Assembly: GCF_002209485.1 (NCBI RefSeq)
Contig: NZ_NJIX01000007.1
Span: 294,682 to 358,681 of the forward strand
Direction of reading: 5' to 3'
DNA: 64,000 bases
DNA from: Achromobacter sp. HZ34
Lineage (GTDB): Bacteria; Pseudomonadota; Gammaproteobacteria; Burkholderiales; Burkholderiaceae_B
The translations under genes and the position numbers were made by a program. How positions within the stretch are numbered: position 1 is the first letter of the stretch; each line of letters starts with the position of its first letter. The notes under the pieces were generated by a model, which did no database searches, was not told where the DNA came from, and worked only from the letters and a program-made list of their open reading frames with translations. This document shows, one piece after another, positions 1 through 9,633 of the stretch.

Positions 1-108
1 GGCACGCTGGGGGTGATCGGCCCCACGCGCATGGCCTACGAACGGGTCATTCCCATCGTCGACATCACGGCCCGCCTGTTGTCCAACGCCTTGAGCCACA
101 ACCAATAA
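1..108 (+). CDS. hrcA: HrcA heat-inducible transcription repressor, C-terminal fragment
   Basis: The first 35 codons are open from the window edge and end in TAA. The peptide begins [20 protein letters not shown] and ends in a short Asn/Gln tail, which is the conserved C-terminal end of HrcA, the repressor that binds CIRCE operators in front of chaperone genes. The start and the DNA-binding domain lie outside the window. Its position beside hemH and the grpE-dnaK-dnaJ cluster fits. No CIRCE inverted repeat was seen in front of grpE or dnaK here, so its targets are probably elsewhere (groESL in related bacteria). Confidence 0.85.
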   Translation, partial: GTLGVIGPTRMAYERVIPIVDITARLLSNALSHNQ

Positions 109-165
109 CACGAGCACCAGCGCCAGCGCGCGGGGTGCTGGCGCGGCGCTCATCAAGAGGTGACT

Positions 166-1248
166 GTGTTTCTGCGCGCGTTCAAATACATCTGGCCGGA
201 ACGCTTCCTGCCGGAAGCCGAGCAAAACGATCCCTTTGCTGAACAGACCCCGTCGGGCCCCGGGAAAACGGGTGTCCTGCTGGTCAATCTGGGTACGCCG
301 GACGAGCCCACCCCGGCGGCCATCCGGCGCTATCTGGCGGAATTCCTGTCGGATCCGCGCGTGATCGAGATTCCGCGCTACCTGTGGAAGCCTATCCTGC
401 ACGGAATGGTGCTGCGGCGCCGGCCGCAGCGTCTGGCGCCCCGTTATCGCGAGATCTGGATGGACGGCGGGTCGCCCTTGCTGGTGTACAGCCAGCGCCA
501 GGCCCAGGGCCTGGCCGCTCTGCTGGCCCAGCGCGGGCTGCAGGTGGAGGTGGAACTGGGCATGCGCTACGGCAATCCTTCGATTCCGGCCTCCATCGAC
601 CGGCTGCGCGCCGCCGGCTGCGAACGGATACTGGTGGTGCCTTTGTATCCCCAGTACGCCGCCAGCACCACGGCGACGGTGGTGGACGCGGTGGCGCGCC
701 ATACCGCCCGGCTGCGCAACCAGCCGGAGCTGCGCTTCATCAAGCGTTTCCATGACGATGCCGGCTATCTGGAGGCCCTGGTCGCCCGCATCGAGTCCTA
801 TTGGCGCGACCATGGCCGGCCGCAGAAGCTGGTGATGAGTTTCCATGGCCTGCCGCGGTATTCGATCGAGCTGGGCGATCCCTATTACCAGGATTGCCTG
901 CGCACCGGGCGCCTGTTGCGCGAACGCCTGGGCCTGATGCCGGAACAGGTCGAGGTGACTTTCCAGAGCCGCTTCGGCGCGGCCCGCTGGCTGGAGCCCT
1001 ATACGGAGCCGACATTGCGCGAACTGGCGCGCCAGGGCGTGAAAGAGGTGGACGTCGTATGCCCGGGTTTCCTGGCGGATTGTCTGGAAACCCTGGAGGA
1101 AATCGCTCAGGAATGCCGCGACGCCTTTCTCCAGGAAGGGGGGCAGCGCTACCGTTACATTCCGGCGGTCAATGACGATGGCGTCTGGATAGGCGCCCTG
1201 GCCGACCTGGTGCAACGTAATCTGCAAGGCTGGCCGGCCTTGAAGTAG
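166..1248 (+). CDS. hemH: Ferrochelatase
   Basis: Inserts ferrous iron into protoporphyrin IX in the last step of haem synthesis. The protein shows the family block LLVNLGTPDEPTP near residue 40, the SFHGLP motif with the metal-binding histidine near 226, and FQSRFG...EPYT near 266-280. At about 360 residues it has the usual length. Two in-frame GTG codons can start it, at 160 and 166; the AAGAGG at 155-160 is properly spaced only for 166, so that start is preferred. It lies 57 bases behind hrcA on the same strand. No ATG is available near the N-terminus, so a GTG start seems real. Confidence 0.93.
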   Translation: MFLRAFKYIWPERFLPEAEQNDPFAEQTPSGPGKTGVLLVNLGTPDEPTPAAIRRYLAEFLSDPRVIEIPRYLWKPILHGMVLRRRPQRLAPRYREIWMDGGSPLLVYSQRQAQGLAALLAQRGLQVEVELGMRYGNPSIPASIDRLRAAGCERILVVPLYPQYAASTTATVVDAVARHTARLRNQPELRFIKRFHDDAGYLEALVARIESYWRDHGRPQKLVMSFHGLPRYSIELGDPYYQDCLRTGRLLRERLGLMPEQVEVTFQSRFGAARWLEPYTEPTLRELARQGVKEVDVVCPGFLADCLETLEEIAQECRDAFLQEGGQRYRYIPAVNDDGVWIGALADLVQRNLQGWPALK

Positions 1249-1300
1249 GCGGCCGGCGTTACCATGGTCGGACCTTCCCCCCTTTCAACGGGAGCCGACC

Positions 1301-1471
1301 ATGAGCAAGCCTGCACATCCCTCCGAACCCCGCAAGCCCGTCCAGCCGCCCGCGACCGAACCGCCGGCTCCCGCGGAGACCGTGGAGCGGGATCTGGACG
1401 AGGCCTTGAGGGAGACTTTTCCCGCCAGCGACCCCATCGCCGTCGACCCCGAGCCGCGCCGCCGGTCCTGA
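1301..1471 (+). CDS. Small conserved proteobacterial protein, 56 residues
   Basis: An ATG preceded by GGAG about 8 bases upstream opens a 56-codon frame. The first half is rich in Pro, Ala and Glu and looks disordered; the second half contains LDEALRETFPASDPIAV, a motif I recognise from a widespread family of very short uncharacterised proteins in proteobacteria. No function is known to me. It sits alone between hemH and the grpE promoter and is followed by 19-base direct repeats and a GC-rich hairpin. The motif match makes a real gene likely despite its size. Confidence 0.7.
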   Translation: MSKPAHPSEPRKPVQPPATEPPAPAETVERDLDEALRETFPASDPIAVDPEPRRRS

Positions 1472-1520
1472 TCCGCCCCAGTCGCGCCGATCCGCCCCAG
1501 TCGCGCCGATCCGCCCCCGC
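1471..1520 (+). repeat. 19-bp tandem direct repeat
   Basis: The unit ATCCGCCCCAGTCGCGCCG occurs twice perfectly (1471-1489, 1490-1508) and starts a third, degenerate copy at 1509. It begins on the last base of the stop codon of the small 56-residue gene. It lies outside recognised coding sequence. No function can be read from it. Confidence 0.85.
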
Positions 1521-1558
1521 CGCCGGGCCGGGGTGGGGGTAGTCGCCCGGCCGGCGGC
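1519..1558. terminator. GC-rich hairpin after the small protein gene
   Basis: GCCGCCGGGC (1519-1528) pairs almost perfectly with the segment ending at 1558, with one bulged region, around a G-rich loop. There is no T-run after it, so intrinsic termination is uncertain; it could instead be a stable 3' mRNA end. Confidence 0.4.
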
Positions 1559-1652
1559 ATCCAGGAATCTCAAGAAAATCAGCCGTTTATTCCGTCGGAC
1601 CGGTCATTCCGCCCATTAGTTGGTTTTTTTCGCACTTTCCTCAATCTCCCCG

Positions 1653-1680
1653 CTTGAAACGCGGGCATTGATCCCCATAC
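1653..1680 (+). promoter_or_regulatory. Sigma-32 (RpoH) type heat-shock promoter of grpE
   Basis: CTTGAAA at 1653-1659, a 13-base spacer, then CCCCATAC at 1673-1680. This is an almost perfect match to the RpoH consensus CTTGAAA/CCCCAT. It is 40 bases ahead of the grpE ATG and shortly followed by the ribosome-binding GGAGGAA, so heat-shock control of grpE and probably the thioredoxin-like gene is expected. Confidence 0.85.
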
Positions 1681-1720
1681 TGGTTCGCGAACACCAATTG
1701 TTTCCCGGAGGAACTTTCCT

Positions 1721-2287
1721 ATGACGGCACAGAACGAGCCTGCCGATAAAGGGCCCGAGATTGACCCCGCCACCGCGGCCCCCGCGTCCGCTGACGCTGC
1801 TGCCGCTGCTTCCGCCGATCCCCTGCTGGATCTGCAAGCCCAGCTGGCGGCGGCACAGGCCAAGGCCACCGAGCACTACGACCAGCTGCTGCGCACCCGC
1901 GCGGAGGCGGAAAACATCCGTCGCCGTGCCCAGGAAGACGTCTCCAAGGCCCACAAGTTCGGCATCGAGTCCTTCGCCGAGAGCCTGGTGCCCGTCATGG
2001 ACAGCCTGCAAGCCGCGCTGGCCCAGCCGGACCAGACCCTGGAGGCCTTGCGCGCCGGGGTGGAAAGCACCCTCAAGCAGCTGACCAGCGCCTTCGAGCG
2101 CAACCGCCTGATCCAGATCGAGCCGGCCGCGGGCGAGAAGTTCGACCCGCACCAGCACCAGGCGATTTCCTCCATCCCGTCCGAGCAACCCGCCAACACG
2201 GTGGTGCAGACCCTGCAAAAGGGCTACCTGATCTCCGATCGCGTGTTGCGTCCGGCGCTGGTGATGGTTTCGGCCGGCCAGGGCTGA
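1721..2287 (+). CDS. grpE: Nucleotide exchange factor GrpE
   Basis: Promotes ADP release from DnaK in the cytosolic Hsp70 cycle. The 188 residues comprise an acidic, Ala-rich disordered N-terminus (1-35), a long helical coiled-coil stretch (about 36-110, with [13 protein letters not shown] typical of the family) and the C-terminal beta domain ending in [18 protein letters not shown], the GrpE signature. A strong Shine-Dalgarno (GGAGGAA) precedes the ATG. It is followed 12 bases later by the thioredoxin-like gene and then dnaK, and is driven by a sigma-32-like promoter. Confidence 0.97.
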   Translation: MTAQNEPADKGPEIDPATAAPASADAAAAASADPLLDLQAQLAAAQAKATEHYDQLLRTRAEAENIRRRAQEDVSKAHKFGIESFAESLVPVMDSLQAALAQPDQTLEALRAGVESTLKQLTSAFERNRLIQIEPAAGEKFDPHQHQAISSIPSEQPANTVVQTLQKGYLISDRVLRPALVMVSAGQG

Positions 2288-2299
2288 ACGGATAGGTCC

Positions 2300-2713
2300 A
2301 TGTCCAGCACCCAGGTTTTCGATCCGGCGCAGGTCTTCGAGATGTTCGGCATGCGTGCCGTCGACAGCGCCAGCTTCGACCGCATGGTCGTGCAGGCGCC
2401 CGGCGAAGACTTGCGTTGCATCTTCCTGTGGGGCCAGGACTGCTACAACTGCAACGTGTTCAAGCAGACTGCCATGCTGCACAAGGACGCCTTGCTGGAC
2501 CTGGGCCTGAGCTGGTTCGAATGCAATGTGTACGACGATGTGGCGCTGGGGCAGCGATTTTCGCTGCACGGCGTACCGGCTTTCATGATGTTTCGCCAGG
2601 GCAAGCGCCTGGGACGGATTTCCGGCTGGCCCGGCCTGCCGCAATTCGCCGACGCGGTGCGGCGATTGCTGGCCGCCGCGGAGCCGGCAGCGGGATCGGG
2701 CAATAAGCAATAA
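2300..2713 (+). CDS. Thioredoxin-family protein between grpE and dnaK
   Basis: A 137-residue single-domain protein with a CYNC redox motif at residues 48-51 preceded by FLWGQD, and HGVPAF (cis-proline near 93) in the right place of the thioredoxin fold. There is no signal peptide, so it should act in the cytoplasm as a thiol oxidoreductase or thioredoxin-like co-chaperone; the substrate is unknown. It starts 12 bases after grpE and ends about 90 bases before dnaK, placing it in the heat-shock unit. The active site differs from classical WCGPC, so it is not a standard TrxA. Confidence 0.85.
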   Translation: MSSTQVFDPAQVFEMFGMRAVDSASFDRMVVQAPGEDLRCIFLWGQDCYNCNVFKQTAMLHKDALLDLGLSWFECNVYDDVALGQRFSLHGVPAFMMFRQGKRLGRISGWPGLPQFADAVRRLLAAAEPAAGSGNKQ

Positions 2714-2716
2714 GCC

Positions 2717-2747
2717 CTTGAAAAGTCAACGGTAGTCACCACTTAGT
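2717..2747 (+). promoter_or_regulatory. Probable second sigma-32 promoter, for dnaK
   Basis: CTTGAAAA at 2717-2724, 12 bases, then CACCACTTAGT at 2737-2747, which matches the E. coli dnaK P1 -10 type (CCCCATTTAGT) at nine of eleven positions. It lies just after the thioredoxin stop codon, about 60 bases before the dnaK ATG, so dnaK likely has its own heat-shock start besides readthrough from grpE. Confidence 0.65.
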
Positions 2748-2805
2748 CTTGGAACGAAATTTCCTTTCCCATTTTTCAAAACATAATTCTTCAAGGTAAT
2801 CCATC

Positions 2806-4731
<1,926 letters not shown>

Positions 4732-4768
4732 TGGTTGATCTTCTTGTAATTCAGTAAGTCAGTAAATA

Positions 4769-4800
4769 CGCCCGGCCCCGGAGATTTCCGGTGCCGGGCG
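4769..4800 (+). terminator. Hairpin between dnaK and dnaJ
   Basis: CGCCCGGC (4769-4776) pairs with GCCGGGCG (4793-4800), with an additional inner CCGG/CCGG pairing around a short loop. No T-run follows, so it is more likely an attenuating or mRNA-stabilising hairpin that sets the dnaK:dnaJ ratio than a full terminator. Confidence 0.5.
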
Positions 4801-4889
4801 CGATCGTATAAACGGCGGGCTTGCGGGCCGCTCGGCAGGTAGCCGGGCCTACCGGGGCGGCGCCCGTCGAATCCCGCCTCTGGAATATC

Positions 4890-6017
4890 ATGGCAAAACG
4901 TGACTATTACGAGATTCTGGGCGTTGCCAAGAACGCCACGGATGATGAGATAAAGAAGGCCTACCGCAAACTGGCCATGAAGTACCATCCGGACCGCAAT
5001 CCGGACAATAAGGAATCGGAAGAGAAGTTCAAGGAGGTCAAGGAAGCGTATGAAATCCTGACCGACGAACAGAAGCGCGCCGCTTATGACCGCTACGGCC
5101 ACGCGGGCGTGGATCCGAATGCGGCGGGCGGTATGGGCGCTGGCATGGGCGGCGGTTTCGCCGACGCCTTTGGCGACATCTTCGGCGAGATCTTCGGTGG
5201 CGCCGCGGGCGGCCGTCGTGGCGGTCCGCAGGTGTATCGCGGTGCCGACCTGAAGTATTCGCTGGAAATCACACTGGAACAGGCGGCCAATGGATTCGAT
5301 ACCGAAATCCGCGTGCCCAGCTGGGAAAAGTGCGATACCTGCCACGGCTCGGGCGCCAAGCCGGGCACGTCGCCCAAGACCTGCCACACTTGCGGCGGCT
5401 CCGGCGCGGTGCGTATGCAACAGGGTTTCTTCAGCGTCCAGCAGACCTGCCCGACCTGCCATGGCACGGGCAAGGAAATTACGGATCCCTGCGTGGCTTG
5501 CGATGGCGTTGGCCGCATTCGCCGCAACAAGACCCTGCAGGTCAAGATTCCGGCCGGTATCGACGAAGGCATGCGCATCCGCTCCAGCGGCAATGGCGAG
5601 CCGGGTGTCAATGGTGGTCCGGCGGGCGATCTGTATGTGGAAATCCACATCAAGCCGCACAAGATTTTCCAGCGCGATGGCGATGATCTGCACTGCGAGC
5701 TGACCATTCCCTTCACCAGTGCCGCCTTGGGCGGGGAACTGCAGGTACCGACCTTGGGCGGCAAGGCCGAGATCTCCATTCCGGAAGGCACGCAGTCCGG
5801 CAAGACCTTCCGTTTGCGCGGCAAGGGCATACGGGGCGTGCGCGGCAGCTATCCGGGCGATCTGTATTGCCACGTCGTGGTGGAGACGCCGGTACGCCTG
5901 AGCGAAGAGCAGAAGACGATACTGCGTCAGTTCGAGGCGTCGCTCAACGATGGCGGCGACCGTCATTCGCCGCAAAGCAAGTCGTGGACGGATCGGGTGA
6001 AGGAATTCTTCAGCTGA
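4890..6017 (+). CDS. dnaJ: Chaperone protein DnaJ (Hsp40)
   Basis: Co-chaperone that stimulates the DnaK ATPase and delivers substrates. The start at [10 protein letters not shown] is chosen because the J domain begins there; the 23 upstream in-frame codons lack homology. Domains in order: J domain with HPD near residue 31, Gly/Phe region rich in GG and FGDIFG, zinc domain with four CxxCxGxG repeats ([32 protein letters not shown]), and C-terminal beta domains. About 375 residues, class A DnaJ. Follows dnaK by roughly 160 bases. Confidence 0.98.
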   Translation: MAKRDYYEILGVAKNATDDEIKKAYRKLAMKYHPDRNPDNKESEEKFKEVKEAYEILTDEQKRAAYDRYGHAGVDPNAAGGMGAGMGGGFADAFGDIFGEIFGGAAGGRRGGPQVYRGADLKYSLEITLEQAANGFDTEIRVPSWEKCDTCHGSGAKPGTSPKTCHTCGGSGAVRMQQGFFSVQQTCPTCHGTGKEITDPCVACDGVGRIRRNKTLQVKIPAGIDEGMRIRSSGNGEPGVNGGPAGDLYVEIHIKPHKIFQRDGDDLHCELTIPFTSAALGGELQVPTLGGKAEISIPEGTQSGKTFRLRGKGIRGVRGSYPGDLYCHVVVETPVRLSEEQKTILRQFEASLNDGGDRHSPQSKSWTDRVKEFFS

Positions 6018-6071
6018 TTTCTTCCGCCGCCACGTCCTGATTTGTTCGGGGCGTGGCCGGGTGACCAGAAT

Positions 6072-6107
6072 CCGAGCCGGGCATATTGCCTGGCTCGGTT
6101 TTTTTTT
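6072..6107 (+). terminator. Rho-independent terminator after dnaJ
   Basis: A 12-bp stem, CCGAGCCGGGCA (6072-6083) with TGCCTGGCTCGG (6087-6098), three-base loop, followed by nine T residues. It closes the grpE-trx-dnaK-dnaJ transcription unit. Confidence 0.9.
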
Positions 6108-6310
6108 GGCCATCCGAGTTAGGCGCATTTCCCCGTCTTTTTTTCCGCGGGCCCGCCGTACGCGGAACTAGTCGCCGCCAGGGATCTACCCACGCAACGA
6201 GCATCCCGCATTGCCGGTGTTGTCGCGGATCTGCTGGCGCGGCGGCTGGCCATGCCTTTGTCGAACGACGACGCTCTGGCGGCGCTGCGAATTCAGGAAG
6301 GAAGACGGAA

Positions 6311-7198
6311 ATGAATCACGAAATACGAGATTTGGCCTCGGCGGCCGCGGACGGGGCCGCGGGCTCCCAGGCCGGTGACCTGGATGCGGGCTATCCCGTG
6401 CGGCCTTTGTCTTTGGTGTTGGGTGCGGCGCCAGGAGGTGGTGCCGATATTCTCGCCCGCGCGCTGCTGGCGGATATCGCGGCGGACCTGGGACAGCCTG
6501 TCACCATCGATTATCAGCCTGGGGCGTCGGGCAATATCGGTGCGGCGCGCGTGGCGCGTGCGCGGTCCGATGGCTACACGATCTTGTTGAGTACCCGCGC
6601 GGCCACGCTGCACAAGACGATGTACCCGTATATGGACTACGACTTCGCGCGTGATCTCAAGCCGGTCGGCATGGTGGCGACGATGCCCGTTGTCGTGGTC
6701 ATGGGCAATCACGTTGCCGCCGGTGATCTGCCGGACGCGATTGAACTCGCGCGATTCAGCCCGGGCCGTTATGTGTGCGCGTCGGTGGGGATGGGAACGA
6801 CCAATCATGTGTTGTGCGAAATCCTGCAGACGGCGGCGGGCATGCGTTTCCAGCACATTCCTTATCAAAGCTCCGCGGCGGCCTTGAGCGATGTGGTTGC
6901 GGGCCTGGTCGATTTTCTTTTCACACCTTTGTCCGCGGCCTTGCCGCACATCAAGTCGGGCCGCGTGTGCGCCGTGGCGGTGACCTCGAAACTGCGTATC
7001 GCGGAGATTCCCGACGTTCCCACGATAGAGGAGGTCGGTTTCGCCGAGATGGGTGTGGACGACTGGTACGCCATCATGGTGCCCACCGGCACGCCCAAGG
7101 GCGTCATCGCCCGCTTGAACCGGTCACTGAATACCGTGCTGGCCAGCGAAGACGTCCGCCTGCGACTCGCGCGTCTCGGCTATATGGCGCCAGGGTGA
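6311..7198 (+). CDS. Bug/TctC-family solute-binding protein, truncated copy 1 of 4
   Basis: Belongs to the Bug family of periplasmic binding proteins for small carboxylates and similar ligands. The start follows a GGAAG-type ribosome site shared in position with the three copies downstream. It keeps the core (PGGGADILARALLADI, PGASGNIGAARVAR, GMGTTNHVLCE, IPDVPTIEEVG, LNRSLNTVL) but has no hydrophobic signal peptide and stops about 30 residues earlier than its neighbours, losing the last helices. It is therefore either cytoplasmic and defective or a decaying gene. I could not find the missing C-terminus in another frame downstream. Annotated as CDS with possible pseudogene status. Confidence 0.65.
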   Translation: MNHEIRDLASAAADGAAGSQAGDLDAGYPVRPLSLVLGAAPGGGADILARALLADIAADLGQPVTIDYQPGASGNIGAARVARARSDGYTILLSTRAATLHKTMYPYMDYDFARDLKPVGMVATMPVVVVMGNHVAAGDLPDAIELARFSPGRYVCASVGMGTTNHVLCEILQTAAGMRFQHIPYQSSAAALSDVVAGLVDFLFTPLSAALPHIKSGRVCAVAVTSKLRIAEIPDVPTIEEVGFAEMGVDDWYAIMVPTGTPKGVIARLNRSLNTVLASEDVRLRLARLGYMAPG

Positions 7199-7353
7199 TT
7201 CCAGGCGCTGTTCCATTGATTCACTCTGATCCCGGGGCATGGGCAAAGCGCCATGCTCATGGGAACCGGTGGCGACCCACGGCCTACATACCCGAAACGT
7301 GTCGCGGGCCTCAGTGGTTCTTCGATGAGAGCCTGCTTATTGGGAGGCTGGAA

Positions 7354-8349
7354 ATGGGACTGAAAATAGCCAGGAATTTTATCGCCTCGGTCGTGGCGGG
7401 GAGCATGGTGCCGATGGGTGCGTCGGCGGGGGAGAGTAGCGGGGAATTTCCGAGACGGCCCATCTCGCTGGTCATCGGATTGCCGCCCGGTGGCGGCGCT
7501 GACTCCCTGGTAAGACAACTCGCAAAGCACATGAGCGAAGACCTGGGGCAGCCGGTTATCGTCGATTATCGTATCGGTGCCGCGGGTAACATCGGTGCCA
7601 TGGCGGTCGCGCGCTCTCAGGCGGATGGTCATACGCTTTTCCTGGCAGGCCGTTCCGTGACGCTGCACAAGAAAATGTATGGCCACATGAATTATGACTT
7701 CGCCAAGGATTTGGTTCCCGTCGGCATGGTCGTGAAGATGCCTTACCTTCTGGTCATGGGCAAGCACGTCAATGCGACGACGCTGCAGGACGCGATGGAT
7801 CTGGCAAGAGAACGTGCGGGAAGCCTTACCTGTGCGTCTACGGGTATCGGGACGACGAATCATCTGTTGTGCGAGTCGCTGCAGGAGGCCGCCGGCATAG
7901 AGCTTCTCCATCTCCCTTATAAAGGCGCGGCACCAGCGCTGACGGATATGGTCGGTGGACGAGCGGATTTCATGTTCACATCGCTGGCTTCGGCGTTGCC
8001 TTATCTGGAATCCGATAAGGTCCGCTGTGTGGCTGTCATGTCCTCGGCCAGATTGCATGAACTTCCGGATGTTCCTTCCATCGAGGAGTTCGGTTTCATG
8101 AAGGCCGAGGGCAATGGCTGGTTTGCCCTGGTGGCGCCTGCACGAACTCCATCGCACGTGATCCTCCGCTTGAATCGCTCCCTTAACAATGCCTTGGCGA
8201 ATGACAGTTTGCGGGAAGTCCTGATCTCGCAAGGCTTCGTCGTTCCGCTCTCGAACAACACGCCCGAAGCCCTCGGCGCTTTCATGGCCGACGAAGCGGC
8301 GAAGTGGACGGAAGTGCTGGAGCGGCGCGACATCAGCAGCGTCCAGTAG
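7354..8349 (+). CDS. Bug/TctC-family solute-binding protein, copy 2 of 4
   Basis: A 331-residue periplasmic binding protein of the Bug family, expected to capture a carboxylate-type solute. The N-terminus (MGLKIARNFIASVVAGSMVP...ASAG) is a plausible signal peptide ending near residue 25; conserved blocks are PPGGGADSLVRQL, GAAGNIGAMAVARSQADGHTLFL, YDFAKDLVPVGM, GIGTTNHLLCE and LPDVPSIEEFG. The start at 7354 has GGGAGG a few bases upstream. Two cysteines about 14 residues apart around GIGTTNHLL are shared with copies 1 and 4 and could form a disulfide. No TctA/TctB membrane genes are adjacent, which is common for orphan Bugs. Confidence 0.88.
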   Translation: MGLKIARNFIASVVAGSMVPMGASAGESSGEFPRRPISLVIGLPPGGGADSLVRQLAKHMSEDLGQPVIVDYRIGAAGNIGAMAVARSQADGHTLFLAGRSVTLHKKMYGHMNYDFAKDLVPVGMVVKMPYLLVMGKHVNATTLQDAMDLARERAGSLTCASTGIGTTNHLLCESLQEAAGIELLHLPYKGAAPALTDMVGGRADFMFTSLASALPYLESDKVRCVAVMSSARLHELPDVPSIEEFGFMKAEGNGWFALVAPARTPSHVILRLNRSLNNALANDSLREVLISQGFVVPLSNNTPEALGAFMADEAAKWTEVLERRDISSVQ

Positions 8350-8471
8350 CACCAGCGTGGAACTCCTCGCGCCATTCGTCTACCCATGCGAGGAATCGCA
8401 CGCGCTACGCGATTCCTGATTCCAGCAATCGCTGGCTCCGATGCGCACGGTATGCTTTTTGGGGGATGAGG

Positions 8472-9470
8472 ATGAAACTGGGGAAAAAGGAATTGGCCGC
8501 CCTGATCTCGGCCGGTGACGGAGCTTCCCTCGGGGCAAGGGCGGCCAGCCTGGCGGCGCCGTTTCCTGAGCGGCCCATAACCATCGTCGTCGGGTTCCCG
8601 CCCGGCGGCGGCGACATGCTCATACGCGAGATTGCCACGCATATGGGCGAAGACCTGGGGCAGGAAATCCTTCTAGATTATCGGCCTGGCGCGGCCGGCA
8701 ACGTCGGCGCCGCCTCGGTGGCGCGCGCCGAGCGCGACGGCTACACGATCTTCCTGGCCGGGCGGTCAAATATTTTCCATCGCCTCATGTACGACGATGT
8801 CGACTACGACTTCTCGTTCGACCTGACGCCGGTCGGGCTGGTGGCGAAGATGCCTTTCGTGGTGGTAGCCGGCAAGAACACCCCGCTGAGCAGCATGAAT
8901 GACATCATCATGCCCGCAAGCCCAAGACACCCTCCCGGCGGATATACCTGCGCTTACGCCGAGATAGGCACCACTTCCCACCTGCTGGGCGGCTTCCTGC
9001 AGCAGTCCGTAGGCATCCGCTTGATGAGTGCGCCTTATCTGGGCGTCGTGGAGGCGCTGGCCGATGTCATCGGGGGGCGTACCGACCTTTTGATTTTCCC
9101 GCTGCCGATGGCGCTGCCGCTGATACGGAGGGGGAATATCAAGGCCCTGGTCATCATGGCGCACCAGCGTGTTGCCGCACTGCCCGACGTCCCCGCGATC
9201 GATGAGTTCGGCTTGGCCGGCGCCGACGCAGAGGGCTGGTATGCCCTGATGGCGCCCGCCAGGACGCCGCGCGCCATCGTCGCCACGCTGAACCGGGCCC
9301 TCAATACGGCGCTGGCCCAGCCGGTTCTAAAGGAAAGACTGGAGTGCCTTTCCTATATCCCTGCCCATCCGCCCGAAAACACGCCCGATACCCTGCGTGC
9401 ACTCATCGCGCAGGAGACCGAGAAATGGACCGCGGTGTTGATGGACAGGAATATCAATACGCTGCACTGA
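8472..9470 (+). CDS. Bug/TctC-family solute-binding protein, copy 3 of 4
   Basis: A 332-residue Bug protein. ATGs at 8466 and 8472 are both in frame; 8472 is preferred because it aligns with the starts of copies 2 and 4 and has a GGGGG stretch 7-11 bases upstream. The N-terminus (MKLGKKELAALISAGDGASL) is a weak signal peptide interrupted by charged residues. Core blocks match the paralogues, but the ligand loop reads PPGGGDM rather than PGGGAD (one residue shorter) and the second cysteine of the pair is replaced (HLLGG). These changes suggest a different ligand or relaxed selection. Confidence 0.82.
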   Translation: MKLGKKELAALISAGDGASLGARAASLAAPFPERPITIVVGFPPGGGDMLIREIATHMGEDLGQEILLDYRPGAAGNVGAASVARAERDGYTIFLAGRSNIFHRLMYDDVDYDFSFDLTPVGLVAKMPFVVVAGKNTPLSSMNDIIMPASPRHPPGGYTCAYAEIGTTSHLLGGFLQQSVGIRLMSAPYLGVVEALADVIGGRTDLLIFPLPMALPLIRRGNIKALVIMAHQRVAALPDVPAIDEFGLAGADAEGWYALMAPARTPRAIVATLNRALNTALAQPVLKERLECLSYIPAHPPENTPDTLRALIAQETEKWTAVLMDRNINTLH

Positions 9471-9633
9471 GTCGATCGGTTCACGGCATTCATTCGCCGC
9501 ATTCATTCGCGCACTGACTTGAAAGAAGTCGTAAGAAAACGGAACCCGTATCCCCGCCGCGTCTACCCAAGCGCAGGGAACGGTTTCCTGTTGGCCCTTC
9601 CCGGTTCGATGTCCTTGACTGTGGAGGGTGAAG

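Noticed and set aside
1472..2805. CIRCE operator for HrcA ahead of grpE or dnaK
   Set aside because: No TTAGCACTC-N9-GAGTGCTAA-like repeat is present; the visible signals are sigma-32-like.
7199..7353. Frameshift explanation for the short Bug copy 1
   Set aside because: The bases after the stop were read in the other frames and do not resemble the family C-terminus, so a simple frameshift does not explain it.
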